Assembly: GCA_965242855.1 (NCBI GenBank) | Contig: OZ251509.1 | Coordinates: 2,914,001 to 2,978,000, forward strand | DNA length: 64,000 bases | Direction of reading: 5' to 3' | Origin: WTGU01 sp965242855 | GTDB taxonomy: Bacteria > Pseudomonadota > Alphaproteobacteria > UBA828 | In this document: one piece after another, positions 46,500 to 56,005 of the stretch | Numbering within the stretch: the stretch's first letter is position 1 | How the letters are laid out: every line of letters starts with the position of its first letter | The notes under the pieces: model-generated | The model's database searches: none | The model's input: the letters and a program-made list of their open reading frames with translations, nothing else | Told to the model about the DNA's origin: nothing | Position numbers and translations under genes: made by a program

Positions 46500-47654
46500 T
46501 CAGGCCCCTTCTTCCTCCCGAAGCGCCGGATTCACCACCACGCCGTCCCTGGTCAGCAGCGCTCCCTTGATCACCTCGTCCTCCCAGTCGATCGCGAGAG
46601 CGCGGCTCTTCCGGTCGATCATGGGCGCGATGAAGTTGAACAGGTTGCGCGCATAGAGCGCGCTGGTATCGACCGGAACCCGCGCCGGGTAGTTCGCGTG
46701 GCCGACGATGGTGACGCCGTGGCGCACCGCCACTTGGTCGAACGCGCTCAATTCGCAATTGCCGCCCGTCTCGACGGCGAGATCGACGATCACGGAGCCG
46801 GGCTTCATGTCCGCGACCATCGCCTCGGTGATCAGCACCGGGGCCTTCCTGCCCGGGATCTGCGCGGTCGCGATGCAGATGTCCTGGTTCTTCAACGTCT
46901 CGTGGATCAATTGCGACTGGCGCCGCTTGTAGTCCTCGTCCATCTCGCGCGCGTAGCCGCCCGCGGTCTCGGCGGCACCGGCGTCCGCATCGATGGAAAC
47001 GAATTTGGCGCCGAGGCTTTCGACCTGCTCCTTGACGGCGGGCCGCACGTCGAAGGCGGAGACCAGCGCGCCCAACCGGCGCGCCGTCGCGATCGCCTGA
47101 AGCCCGGCGACACCCGCGCCCAGCACGACGACCCGCGCGGGCGCCACCGTGCCCGCCGCGGTCATCATCATCGGCAGGATGCGGCCGAAACGCCCGGCCG
47201 CGTCGATCACTGCCTTGTAGCCGGCGATGTTGCTCTGCGACGACAGCGCGTCCATCGATTGCGCGCGGCTGATGCGCGGCACCAGCTCCATCGCAAAGGC
47301 CGTCACGCCGCGGGCAGCGTAGCGCGCCACCTCGGCGCGGTGCTGCAACGGCGCGAGCAGGCCCACCAGCACCGCGTCGGGCCTGACGAGCGCGAGTTCG
47401 TCGGCGCCGTTCCCGTCCCGGAGCGGCGCGCGGACCTTGGCCACCAAGTCCGCCTCGCCATAGACCGCCGCCGCGTCCGGCATGATCCTGGCGCCCACAC
47501 CGGTCAGCGCCTCGTCGGACATCTGCGCGCCGGCCCCGGCGCCGCTTTCGATCAGCACCTCGACATCCAGGGCGGAGAACTTCTTGACGGAATCGGGAGA
47601 CGCGGCGATCCGGGTCTCGCCCGGCGCGATTTCCTTCGGAACACCGATCTTCAT
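46500..47654 (-). CDS. pntAA: NAD(P) transhydrogenase subunit alpha, NAD-binding part
   Basis: 384 residues beginning MKIGVPKEIAPGETRIAASP. The NAD-binding fold has VVLGAGVAGLQAIATARRLGA. RAQSMDALSSQSNIAGYKAV is the conserved loop of the alanine dehydrogenase/transhydrogenase family. First gene of the pntAA-pntAB-pntB operon, 72 bp downstream of the ubiB-like gene. Confidence 0.97.
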   Translation of the reverse strand: MKIGVPKEIAPGETRIAASPDSVKKFSALDVEVLIESGAGAGAQMSDEALTGVGARIMPDAAAVYGEADLVAKVRAPLRDGNGADELALVRPDAVLVGLLAPLQHRAEVARYAARGVTAFAMELVPRISRAQSMDALSSQSNIAGYKAVIDAAGRFGRILPMMMTAAGTVAPARVVVLGAGVAGLQAIATARRLGALVSAFDVRPAVKEQVESLGAKFVSIDADAGAAETAGGYAREMDEDYKRRQSQLIHETLKNQDICIATAQIPGRKAPVLITEAMVADMKPGSVIVDLAVETGGNCELSAFDQVAVRHGVTIVGHANYPARVPVDTSALYARNLFNFIAPMIDRKSRALAIDWEDEVIKGALLTRDGVVVNPALREEEGA

Positions 47655-47726
47655 GCCCGCGTCACCTTCCGGCCCTCCGGCGAGGGCCGCACAATGCCCC
47701 GCTGGATGGCGTTTGCCAAGCCCGGT

Positions 47727-49073
47727 TCAGGCGGCGCCGGGCACGCCATGGCGCGCGAGGGCGGCGGCTTGGCGGCGGGCCAGCGCGTCCGCGTCGAAGC
47801 CCGCGATCAGGGCCTCGAACAGCCGATGCCAGTTGAGTTCTGCCTTCAGGTGCAGGAAAACGGAGCCGAGCCCGATGGCCGCGCGGTCCATCAGGACGAA
47901 TTCGCGCGGCGGCGCGACTCCACCAAGGCGGCGGAGCTCCTGATGCACCTTGGCGGCGACCGCCCCGCCGAAGCGGCCGCTCCCGGATTCGTCGATCAAC
48001 CGGGTCCGGTCATCGATCAGCGGGCCGTAGATGTAATCGGCCCAGATGGCCAGCGCGTCGATCGTCTCGTTCGACAGCCCGACGAAACCCCAGGTCTCGA
48101 ACGCATGCACCATGAGGGCGCGGTCTCGATCCCGGACCGCGCGGTAGAGGTCGATCACGCCGCGCACGAAGCTGCTCCCGAACACGCGGATGCAGCCGTA
48201 ATCGAGGAGGTTGACCGAGCCGTCCGGGCGGACGGTGTAGTTGCCGGGATGGGGGTCGCCGTGGAGTATGCCGTAGCCGTAGAATGGCACGTACCAGGCG
48301 TGGAACAGGCGTCGCGCGATGGCGTTGCGCCGGGCGGCCGGCGCGTCCCTGGATTGCAGCAGCGGCGCGCCGTCGAGCCAGCGCATGGTCAGCAGGCGTC
48401 GCGTCGACAGGCGCGGCTCGACCGCCGGCACGTGGATGTCCGGCGTCTCCTTCAGGACCTCGCCGTAGAGGGCCATGTGGCGGGCCTCGCGTTCGTAGTC
48501 GAGCTCCTCGCGAAGCCGCGCCGCGATCTCGGCATGGATCGGGCCGGTGTCGAGCGCCCGGTCGTAACGCGCATAGAGCGCGAAGACCAGCTTGAGCTGC
48601 CGGATGTCGGCTTCGACCGCCGAGGCCATGTCGGGATATTGCAGCTTGCAGGCGAGCGGCATACCGTCGTGGCCGGTGGCGCGGTGCACTTGGCCCAGGG
48701 ATGCGGCGGCCGACGCTTCCGGCTCGAAGCCGGCGAAGGCGCCGCGCCAGTCGGAGCCGAGCTCCGCGGCCATGCGCCGCTTGACGAAGCCCCAGCCCAT
48801 CGCGGGCGCCTGCGCCTGGAGCGTGCGCAGCGCCTCGGCGTATTCGTCCGGCAGGCCGCCGGGGACGGTCGCGAGCAATTGCGCGACCTTCATCAGCGGC
48901 CCCTTGAGGCCGCCCAATGCGCGCTTGAGTTCGGCCGCGTTGCGCTCCCGGTCGGCGGGCAGGCCGAGATAACGCTGGCCCGCCATGCGCGCGGCGACTC
49001 CGCCCACCGACGCGCCGACGCGCGCATAGCGGCGCACCCGCCCCGTCAGCCTGTTGCCTTCGCGCTCCGGCAC
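47727..49073 (-). CDS. ABC1/UbiB-family atypical kinase
   Basis: 448 residues from a GTG at 49073. The N-terminal KxGQ-type motif appears as LKGPLMKVAQLLATVPGGLP, an Ala-rich loop as SAAASLGQVHRA, the catalytic loop as GILHGDPHPGNY and the metal Asp as LLDYGCIRV. UbiB/ABC1 proteins support ubiquinone synthesis or lipid trafficking. The exact start is uncertain. Confidence 0.88.
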   Translation of the reverse strand: MPEREGNRLTGRVRRYARVGASVGGVAARMAGQRYLGLPADRERNAAELKRALGGLKGPLMKVAQLLATVPGGLPDEYAEALRTLQAQAPAMGWGFVKRRMAAELGSDWRGAFAGFEPEASAAASLGQVHRATGHDGMPLACKLQYPDMASAVEADIRQLKLVFALYARYDRALDTGPIHAEIAARLREELDYEREARHMALYGEVLKETPDIHVPAVEPRLSTRRLLTMRWLDGAPLLQSRDAPAARRNAIARRLFHAWYVPFYGYGILHGDPHPGNYTVRPDGSVNLLDYGCIRVFGSSFVRGVIDLYRAVRDRDRALMVHAFETWGFVGLSNETIDALAIWADYIYGPLIDDRTRLIDESGSGRFGGAVAAKVHQELRRLGGVAPPREFVLMDRAAIGLGSVFLHLKAELNWHRLFEALIAGFDADALARRQAAALARHGVPGAA

Positions 49074-49202
49074 CGCCTCGCCCGTCCGCTCCCCGGCCCA
49101 GTGTAACAGCCGCGCCGGGCGACGAGGGTATCGCAGAATCGTGACTTGACCGGCCCGGGCCGTCGTGTGAAGTGCGGCGGGCATCGCCCGAGGGAGGAGT
49201 CG

Positions 49203-50162
49203 ATGACGCTCCCATTTCACGCGGCGCCGGGAAAATTCGCGGATCCGTTCGTCACGGCGGACGGCAGCCCGCGGGCGGCCGTCCGGCTGGCCGCGCTGCG
49301 CACGCTCTGGTTCAACACCGGGACGCTCTGCAATCTGGCGTGCACGAACTGCTACATCGAATCGAGCCCCCGCAACGACCGTCTGGCCTATCTCACTCCG
49401 GCCGACATACGGCCCTATTTGGACGAGGCGGCCCGCGACGGCCGGCCGCTCGAAGAGGTCGGCTTCACCGGCGGCGAGCCGTTCATGAACCCGGACATCG
49501 CGGCTCTTCTCGACGAGGCGCTCGGCCGCGGCTTGCGCGCTCTGGTGCTGACCAACGCCATGCGCCCGATGATGAAGTGCGCCGCGCCGCTCCGGCGGCT
49601 GCGCCGCCGCCACGGCCGCCGGCTCTCGATCCGGGTCTCGCTCGACCATTACACTGAGGCCCTGCACGCGCGCGAGCGCGGCGCGCAAAGCTGGGAGCCG
49701 ACGATCGAGGGGCTGTGCTGGCTCGTCCGGAACGGCTTCGCGCCCGCGGTCGCCGGGCGCACGCGCTGGGGCGAGGACGAGGCCGGCCTGCGCCGCGGCT
49801 ACGCCGCCCTGTTCACGCGGTTGGGGATTGCCCTCGACGCCTGGGACCGGCGCCGGCTGGTGCTGTTCCCGGAAATGGACGCGACCGCGGACGTGCCGGA
49901 GATCACCGAGGCCTGCTGGGGCGCGCTCGGCGTGCGCCCGAACGCGATGATGTGCGCGAGCGCCCGCATGGTCGTGAAGCGCAAGGGCGCCGACCGGCCC
50001 GTCGTGCTTCCCTGTACCCTGCTGCCCCACGACGCCGCGTTCGAGATGGGCGCGAGCCTCGCCGACGCGGCCCGCGAGGTGCGGCTCAACCATCCCCATT
50101 GCGCGCGCTTCTGCGTGCTCGGCGGCGGCAGATGCGGCGGCGCGGAGTCCGCGCCCGCGTGA
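49203..50162 (+). CDS. Radical SAM protein
   Basis: 319 residues. The cluster-binding motif is TLCNLACTNCY (CxxxCxxC, about residues 39-46), followed by GFTGGEPFMNPDI for SAM contact. Further Cys residues at the C-terminus (LPCTLLP, CARFCVLGGGRCGG) may bind a second cluster or metal. GGGAGGAG precedes the ATG at 49203. It is convergent with the phosphonate genes and therefore not in their operon. Reaction unknown. Confidence 0.85.
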   Translation: MTLPFHAAPGKFADPFVTADGSPRAAVRLAALRTLWFNTGTLCNLACTNCYIESSPRNDRLAYLTPADIRPYLDEAARDGRPLEEVGFTGGEPFMNPDIAALLDEALGRGLRALVLTNAMRPMMKCAAPLRRLRRRHGRRLSIRVSLDHYTEALHARERGAQSWEPTIEGLCWLVRNGFAPAVAGRTRWGEDEAGLRRGYAALFTRLGIALDAWDRRRLVLFPEMDATADVPEITEACWGALGVRPNAMMCASARMVVKRKGADRPVVLPCTLLPHDAAFEMGASLADAAREVRLNHPHCARFCVLGGGRCGGAESAPA

Positions 50163-50190
50163 GGCGGGCCGGGGCGGGCGAGCGGCCCGA

Positions 50191-51327
50191 TCAGCCGGCG
50201 AGGAACGCGCGGAAACGCCGTGCCACGTCGCGGGGCGCGATCGTCGGGCGCCCCAGTCCGCCGAGGGAGCCGGGCGCGATTAGCGCATGGACCAGCGCCG
50301 GCTTGGGGCCTGCGGCGGCGGCTTCGAAGGCGCGGGCGAAGCCGTCTTCGTCGTCGCAGCGCCAGGCGCGCGGATAGCCGCAGGCGCGGGCGACGGCGGC
50401 GAAATCCACGTTGGGCGCGACGGTCGCCTGGCCGCCGGTCGAATCGTGGACGCCGTTGTCGAGCAGGACGTGGACCAGATTGTCGGGTGCGCGGGCGCCG
50501 ATCGTCGCCATGGTGCCGAGCTTCATCAGCGCCGCGCCGTCGCCGTCCAGCACCACGACCGGCCGCGCCGCCGTGAGCGCGATGCCGAGGCCCATGGCGG
50601 CGGCGCAGCCCATGGAGCCGACCTGGTAGAGCTGCTGGGCGCGATCCTCCAGGGTGAAGAGCTCGCGGCCGGTCTTGCCGGTGGTGGCGACCACGGCGGC
50701 GTCCGGCGTCACCAGGTCCTGCACCCGGCGCAGGAGTTGGACCCGCGTCGGCCGGGCGCCGCCGGCCCGGAGGTCTTCGATGGCGCCGCGCGGGTGGATC
50801 GCCGGGGCCGGCTGGTCGAGGCCGTCGTGGCGCACCGCGCCCTTCTCCATGACGAACGCGAACGGCAACGCGGACGCCGCCATGGCGCGCTCCGCCGCGG
50901 CGAGCGCCGCCGGCACCGCGCTGGCCTCCTTCGGGAAGCCGGTATGGGAGACCCCGACGAGATCGAGGAGCGATTCCGTCACCCGGCCCATCAGCGCGTG
51001 CTGCGGCTCGTCCCGGAGCCCGGGTCCGCCCCGCCAGGTGACGATCATCAAGGTCGGGATGCGGAACGGATGGTTGAGCGAGGTCAGCGGGTTGACGGCG
51101 TTGCCGAGGCCGGAGTTCTGGCACATCACCACCGTGCGCCGGCCCGCGAGCCAGGCGCCGGCGGCGATCGCCACCGCTTCGCCTTCGCTCGCCGCCCCGA
51201 CATAGGCGAGGGCGGGGTCGGCAATCACCCGGTCGATCAGCGGAGTCAGGAAGGAACAGGGGACGCCGGTGTAGAAGTCGAAGCCCCGCGCCCGCGCGGG
51301 TTCGAGGAAGGCGTCGGCCGGCATCAT
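50191..51327 (-). CDS. ppd: Phosphonopyruvate decarboxylase
   Basis: 378 residues, a two-domain thiamine-diphosphate enzyme. FYTGVPCSFLTPLID and the cofactor Glu in GAASEGEAVAIAAG lie at the N-terminus. The TPP/Mg motif GDGAALMKLGTMATIGA...LLDNGVHDSTGGQ lies at the C-terminus, and NHPFRIPTLMIVTWRG and DEPQHALMG are typical of Ppd. It converts phosphonopyruvate to phosphonoacetaldehyde and CO2, pulling the unfavourable PEP mutase step forward. It lies 33 bp downstream of the mutase gene. Confidence 0.92.
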   Translation of the reverse strand: MMPADAFLEPARARGFDFYTGVPCSFLTPLIDRVIADPALAYVGAASEGEAVAIAAGAWLAGRRTVVMCQNSGLGNAVNPLTSLNHPFRIPTLMIVTWRGGPGLRDEPQHALMGRVTESLLDLVGVSHTGFPKEASAVPAALAAAERAMAASALPFAFVMEKGAVRHDGLDQPAPAIHPRGAIEDLRAGGARPTRVQLLRRVQDLVTPDAAVVATTGKTGRELFTLEDRAQQLYQVGSMGCAAAMGLGIALTAARPVVVLDGDGAALMKLGTMATIGARAPDNLVHVLLDNGVHDSTGGQATVAPNVDFAAVARACGYPRAWRCDDEDGFARAFEAAAAGPKPALVHALIAPGSLGGLGRPTIAPRDVARRFRAFLAG

Positions 51328-51360
51328 GGGCGTCGCTCCGGGCCGCCGACGCGGCGGCGG

Positions 51361-53025
51361 CTACACCAGGTTGCGCAGGCTGGCGAGGTCGAAGGCGTCG
51401 TCCACGTCGAGCCAGTGGCCGGTGACGTAGAGGACGTCGATGACGACGCCGCGCGCCAACAGGTGGGCGAAGAGATCGGGCAGGTCGGCACCGTCGAGGG
51501 CGCCTTCCGCGGCGAGCGAGTCGAGCCCGGTCCGGATCGCCGCCGCGCCTTCCGCCGTCGCCTTGACGAGGCCGATGAACTCGCCGTGGGCCGCGTCTGC
51601 GTCCGCGCCAGCGCTCCAGATCGCCTCCAGAGTCACGCGCGCGTCGTCGAGATAGCCGCCCGTGAAGGGCCGCGAGCAGCGCACCCGGTCGACCTGCCGG
51701 TCCGGCGCACGGGCGTTGCCGGCGCGGCCCCGGGCATCGACCACCGTCACGATGTCGCCTCGGGCCGCGAGCAGGGCGTCGAGGATGTGGCGGCGGAACA
51801 GGATGTCGCCGTAAGAGATCACGCAAGGGCCGTCGAGCCTGCCCGCCGCGCAGGCGAGGGAGGCGGCCTCGCCGGTCTCGCCGTAGCGGTCGTTGTCGAC
51901 GGCTTCCACGTTCGCCAGGGCGAGCGCTTCCTTGCGGTAGCCGCGGACCACCGTGATCTCGCGCAGGCCGCTTTCGTTCAGCGTTCCGACCAGGCGCCGG
52001 ATCAGCGGCGCGCCCCGCACGTCGATCATGCATTTGGGACGGTGCTCCGTGAGCGGCCCGAGTTTGTCGCCGCGCGAGGCGGCGAGCAGGATCGCGCGGT
52101 GGCCGCCGCGGGGGGTGAGGTAGCGGGCTTCCGCCGCCGCCAGTTCGGCCTGGCCCGTGAGATCGAACACGTCGCGCACCGGCGCGATGTCCGCCTCCAC
52201 GGCGGCGAGCGATTCGCCTTCCCTGACGCGCCGGCTGACCGAGCGCATCGCCGCGACCGCCGCCCGCATGTTGTGGTTGGCCCAGATCGCGAGGGAGACT
52301 CCGGCGGCGCGGAAGACCCGGGTCGGCGTGCGGTGGTACGTGGTGGGCACGATCACCACCGGCGCCCGCCCGTCCCAGGCGGCGCAGAAGCCGACGATCT
52401 CCTCGGCGGTGTTCTTCTTCGAGTGGATCAGCACGGCGTCGGCGCCGGCCTCGCGATAGGCCTCGGCGCGGCGCAGCGCCTCGTCCATGCCCCGGCCGGC
52501 GATCAGCGCCTCGATTCGCGCCACGATCTGGAAGTCCCCGTCGCTCTGGCTGTCCTTGCCCGCCTTGATGCGGCCGCAGAACTCGTCGATGTCCGCGAGC
52601 GGCTGGTTCTCGCCGATGAACGAGTTGGTCTTGGGGAAGAACTTGTCCTCGATGCAGACCCCGGCGATGCCGCGCTGGCAGAGCTTCCGCACCAGGCGGC
52701 GGACGTTGTTGAAGTTGCCGTAGCCGGTGTCGCCGTCGACCAGGATGGGGATGGCCGTGGCGTCGGCCATGAATTCGAGCATTTCGAGGACCTGGGTCCA
52801 GGAAGCCTCGTTGCTGTCGCGCACGCCGAGGCCCGCCGACATCGCCAGTCCGGAAGCCCAGATGCCCTCGAAGCCCGCCTCCTCCACGATCTTCGCGGAG
52901 AGCCCGTTATGCGCCTCCATGATGAAGGAGAGCGCGGGCGCCTGCAGGAGCGCGCGCAGCCGCGCGGCCTTGGAGGGCGTTTGCGCCCGCGCGGGCGCGG
53001 GGCCGATGGGGAGGCTCGTCGCCAT
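51361..53025 (-). CDS. pepM: PEP mutase fused to a nucleotidyltransferase
   Basis: 554 residues from ATG at 53025. Residues 20-290 are a PEP mutase/isocitrate lyase barrel. LVDGDTGYGNFNNVRRL binds Mg, and CIEDKFFPKTNSFIGENQ carries the PEP mutase signature EDKxxPKxNS. Residues 310-554 are a nucleotidyltransferase: AILLAASRGDKLGPLTEHRPKCMIDVRG, a G-x-G-x-R-like variant of the NTP-binding loop with the expected Lys. Such fusions occur in phosphonate pathways where the phosphonate is activated with CTP for transfer to lipids or glycans. The AEP transaminase that often follows is not in this window. Confidence 0.9.
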   Translation of the reverse strand: MATSLPIGPAPARAQTPSKAARLRALLQAPALSFIMEAHNGLSAKIVEEAGFEGIWASGLAMSAGLGVRDSNEASWTQVLEMLEFMADATAIPILVDGDTGYGNFNNVRRLVRKLCQRGIAGVCIEDKFFPKTNSFIGENQPLADIDEFCGRIKAGKDSQSDGDFQIVARIEALIAGRGMDEALRRAEAYREAGADAVLIHSKKNTAEEIVGFCAAWDGRAPVVIVPTTYHRTPTRVFRAAGVSLAIWANHNMRAAVAAMRSVSRRVREGESLAAVEADIAPVRDVFDLTGQAELAAAEARYLTPRGGHRAILLAASRGDKLGPLTEHRPKCMIDVRGAPLIRRLVGTLNESGLREITVVRGYRKEALALANVEAVDNDRYGETGEAASLACAAGRLDGPCVISYGDILFRRHILDALLAARGDIVTVVDARGRAGNARAPDRQVDRVRCSRPFTGGYLDDARVTLEAIWSAGADADAAHGEFIGLVKATAEGAAAIRTGLDSLAAEGALDGADLPDLFAHLLARGVVIDVLYVTGHWLDVDDAFDLASLRNLV

Positions 53026-53175
53026 GGTCGGGGTATCGTTCGCCGACGATTCCACCGCGTCGCGGTGCCGCGAAAGGGTAACGGTCCGCCGCTCCCGCCG
53101 CAACGCGGCCGTTCGCATCGGTGCGGCGTTTCCGATGTGCCGGCCGCGCCGGTTCCCGCCCCGGCGCGGCCTGCG

Positions 53176-55893
53176 CTAATGCGCGGCGGCCCAGTCGGCG
53201 CCGGTGCCGATCTCGACCGCAAGCGGCGGGTCGAGATGGGCGGCACCTTCCATGACCCGCTTGACGGCCGCGCCCGTCGCCACGACCTCCGCCTCCGGCA
53301 CTTCGAAGACCAGCTCGTCGTGCACCTGCAACAACATGCGGGCGTGCAGGCCCGCGCCTTCGAGGGCGGCCTGCATCGGGATCATGGCCCGCTTGATCAC
53401 GTCGGCGGCCGAACCCTGGATGGGCGCGTTGATCGCGGCCCGCTCCTGGAAGGCACGGTGCGCCGGGTTGCGGTCGTTGATCCCCGGCAGCCGGCATTTG
53501 CGCCCGAACAGCGTGGTCACGAAACCCTGGGCGTGGGCCGCCTTCTTGGCGCACTCCATGTAGTCCGCGATTTCGGGGTAGCGGGCGAAATAGGCATCGA
53601 TGTAGCGCCGGGCCTCGGGCTGGGGGACGCCGATCTGACGCGCCAGCCCGAACGCGCTGATGCCGTAGATGATCCCGAAATTGATCGCCTTGGCCGAGCG
53701 GCGCACCATCGGGTCCATGCCGTCGAGCGGCACGCCGAACACTTGGCTCGCGGTCGAGGCGTGGACGTCGACGCCATCGCGGAAGGCCCGCTTGAGCGCG
53801 CCGACGCCGGCGACATGGGCGAGGATGCGGAGCTCGATCTGCGAATAGTCGGCCGAGAGCAGCACATGACCGGGCGGGGCGCGGAAGGCGCGGCGGATGC
53901 GGCGCCCCTCCTCCGTGCGGATCGGGATGTTCTGGAGATTGGGGTCGTTCGAGGAGAGCCGTCCGGTGCTGGCGGCGATCATGGTGTAGGTCGTGTGGAC
54001 CCGACCGGTCCGCGGATCGATGCGGTCGGTCAGGGCGTCGGTGTAGGTGCTCTTGAGCTTGGTGAGCCGGCGCCAGTCGAGCACCCGCGCCGGCAGGTCG
54101 TGGCCCTGGGCCGCCAAGCTTTCGAGGATGTCCGCGCCGGTGCCGTAGGCGCCCGATTTGCCCCGGCGCCCGCCCGTCAGGCTCATCTCGTCGAACAGCA
54201 CCTCGCCCAGCTGCTTGGGCGAGCCGATCGTGAAGGGATGCCCGGCGAGGGCGTGGATTTGCCGCTCCAGCCTCTCGATCCGCGCGGCGAAGTCCGCCGA
54301 AAGGGCGGCGAGGGCGCCCCGCTCGACGAGGATGCCCGCGGACTCCATGCGCGCCAGCACCGGCACCAGCGGGCGCTCGATGCGCTCGTGGACCGTGGTC
54401 AGGCGATCGGCGACGAGGCGCGGCCGGAGGGCGGCGTGGACGCGGAGCGCCATATCGGCGCGCGCCGCGGCGACGTTCCGCAGCGCCTCGGGCGGGAGCT
54501 GCTCGATGGCCGCTCGTTTGCGGCCGCTGCCCAGCAGGTCGGCCAGGGAGGGCGGCGCACGGTCGAGGTGGAGGCGCGCCAGATCCTCGACGGTATGGCC
54601 GTGCAGGCTTCCGTCCAGCACCCAGGAAACCAGCATCGGGTCGTCGATGGGTGAGAGCCCCTGGTCGTAGCGGGCGAACAGGCGCAGCAGCCGCTTGGCG
54701 TCGAGGCAGAGCTTGAGGACGCCGGCCTCGGTCAGCACCGGGGCGAGCGCGCCGAGCACCGCGCCCGTGGCGCGCTCGGGATGCGACGGCTCGAGGGGCA
54801 CGTAGCAGGCGTCGCCCGGCGCCGTCGCCAGCGCCAGGCCGACGAGACGCGCCTCCTCCGGCGTCCCCGCCGTCGTGAACGCTTCGAGCGCCAGCAAGCC
54901 GCTCTGCCGCGCCCGCTCCACCCAGGGGCCGAGCGCGGCGGAGGCGTCGACGAGCGGGTAGGAGTCGGGGAAGCCCGCGGCCGCGTCGGCGGCCGTTTCG
55001 TCCGCCGGCCCGGCGTCCTCCGATACGGCGATCCGCGCCGCGACGGATTTGAAGCCGTTCGCGCCGAGGAAGGCGAACAGGGCGTCCCGATCCGGCTCGC
55101 GGCGGACCAGCGCGGCGAGGGGAAGCGGCAGAGGCGCGTCCCGGCGCAAGGTGACGAGCGTCCGGGAGAGGCGCGCCGTCTCCGCGTGCTCGGTTAGATT
55201 CCGGCGTCGCGCGGGTTGCCTGATCTCGCCTGCGCGGTCGAGCAGGCGGTCGAGGTCGCCGTAGTCGTTGATCAGTTGCGCCGCCGTCTTGACCCCGATC
55301 CCCGGCACGCCGGGCACGTTGTCGGTGCTGTCGCCGGCGAGCGCCTGCACGTCGATCACACGCTCCGGGCCGACCCCGAAGCGCTCGCGCACCTGCTCCG
55401 GGCCGATCTTCCTGTTCTTGAAGTAGTCGTACATCGTCACCCGGCCGTCTTCGACGAGCTGCATCAGGTCCTTGTCGGCCGAGACGATGGTGACGCGGGC
55501 GCCCGCGTCACACGCGGCGTGCGCGTAGGCGGCGATCAGGTCGTCGGCCTCGAAGCCGTCCAGCTCGATCGCCGGCAGGGCGAAGGCGCGGGTGGCTTCG
55601 CGGACCAGCGGGAATTGCGGGATCAGCTCCTCCGGGGTCTCCCGCCGGTTGGCCTTGTAGTCCGCGAAAAGGTCGTTGCGGAAGGTGCGCCGGGCGCTGT
55701 CGAAGATCACCGCCGCGTGGTCGGCGTCGGTCTCGCGCAGGATTCGCCAGAGCATGTTGGTGAAGCCGAGCACCGCGTTGACCGGCGTGCCGTCGGGCCG
55801 GGTCAGCGGCGGCAGCGCGTGGAAGGCGCGGAACACGAAGCCCGAGCCATCGACCAGATAGAGGTGACGGACGGCGGAGGCGGTGTCGCTCAC
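53176..55893 (-). CDS. polA: DNA polymerase I with degenerate proofreading domain
   Basis: 905 residues from GTG. The 5' nuclease domain (1-290) is intact (HLYLVDGSGFVFRAF, DGFEADDLIA, GDSTDNVPGV). The polymerase domain (about 490-905) has LSADYSQIELRILAH, the O-helix RRSAKAINFGIIYG and LLQVHDELVFEVP. The middle 3'-5' exonuclease domain is degenerate. Where E. coli has DTET, this protein reads LEAF (336-339), and the second motif NxxxD is CLDAKRL. The proofreading metals therefore probably cannot bind. Divergent from the MFS gene. Confidence 0.95.
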   Translation of the reverse strand: MSDTASAVRHLYLVDGSGFVFRAFHALPPLTRPDGTPVNAVLGFTNMLWRILRETDADHAAVIFDSARRTFRNDLFADYKANRRETPEELIPQFPLVREATRAFALPAIELDGFEADDLIAAYAHAACDAGARVTIVSADKDLMQLVEDGRVTMYDYFKNRKIGPEQVRERFGVGPERVIDVQALAGDSTDNVPGVPGIGVKTAAQLINDYGDLDRLLDRAGEIRQPARRRNLTEHAETARLSRTLVTLRRDAPLPLPLAALVRREPDRDALFAFLGANGFKSVAARIAVSEDAGPADETAADAAAGFPDSYPLVDASAALGPWVERARQSGLLALEAFTTAGTPEEARLVGLALATAPGDACYVPLEPSHPERATGAVLGALAPVLTEAGVLKLCLDAKRLLRLFARYDQGLSPIDDPMLVSWVLDGSLHGHTVEDLARLHLDRAPPSLADLLGSGRKRAAIEQLPPEALRNVAAARADMALRVHAALRPRLVADRLTTVHERIERPLVPVLARMESAGILVERGALAALSADFAARIERLERQIHALAGHPFTIGSPKQLGEVLFDEMSLTGGRRGKSGAYGTGADILESLAAQGHDLPARVLDWRRLTKLKSTYTDALTDRIDPRTGRVHTTYTMIAASTGRLSSNDPNLQNIPIRTEEGRRIRRAFRAPPGHVLLSADYSQIELRILAHVAGVGALKRAFRDGVDVHASTASQVFGVPLDGMDPMVRRSAKAINFGIIYGISAFGLARQIGVPQPEARRYIDAYFARYPEIADYMECAKKAAHAQGFVTTLFGRKCRLPGINDRNPAHRAFQERAAINAPIQGSAADVIKRAMIPMQAALEGAGLHARMLLQVHDELVFEVPEAEVVATGAAVKRVMEGAAHLDPPLAVEIGTGADWAAAH

Positions 55894-56005
55894 GGTCGGG
55901 GCTCCGGCTCTGCGCTCTCGGGAACGCGGGACTTGCGGCGGGCGGCGCGCGCCACTATGCCACGCTGGCGGGGCCGCGCACAGACGGCCGGCCCTGCCGG
56001 AGCCC

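Noticed and set aside
50287..54654. A 1455-codon plus-strand open frame
   Set aside because: It is antisense to ppd, pepM and polA, which have clear family motifs; the frame is open only because of high GC.
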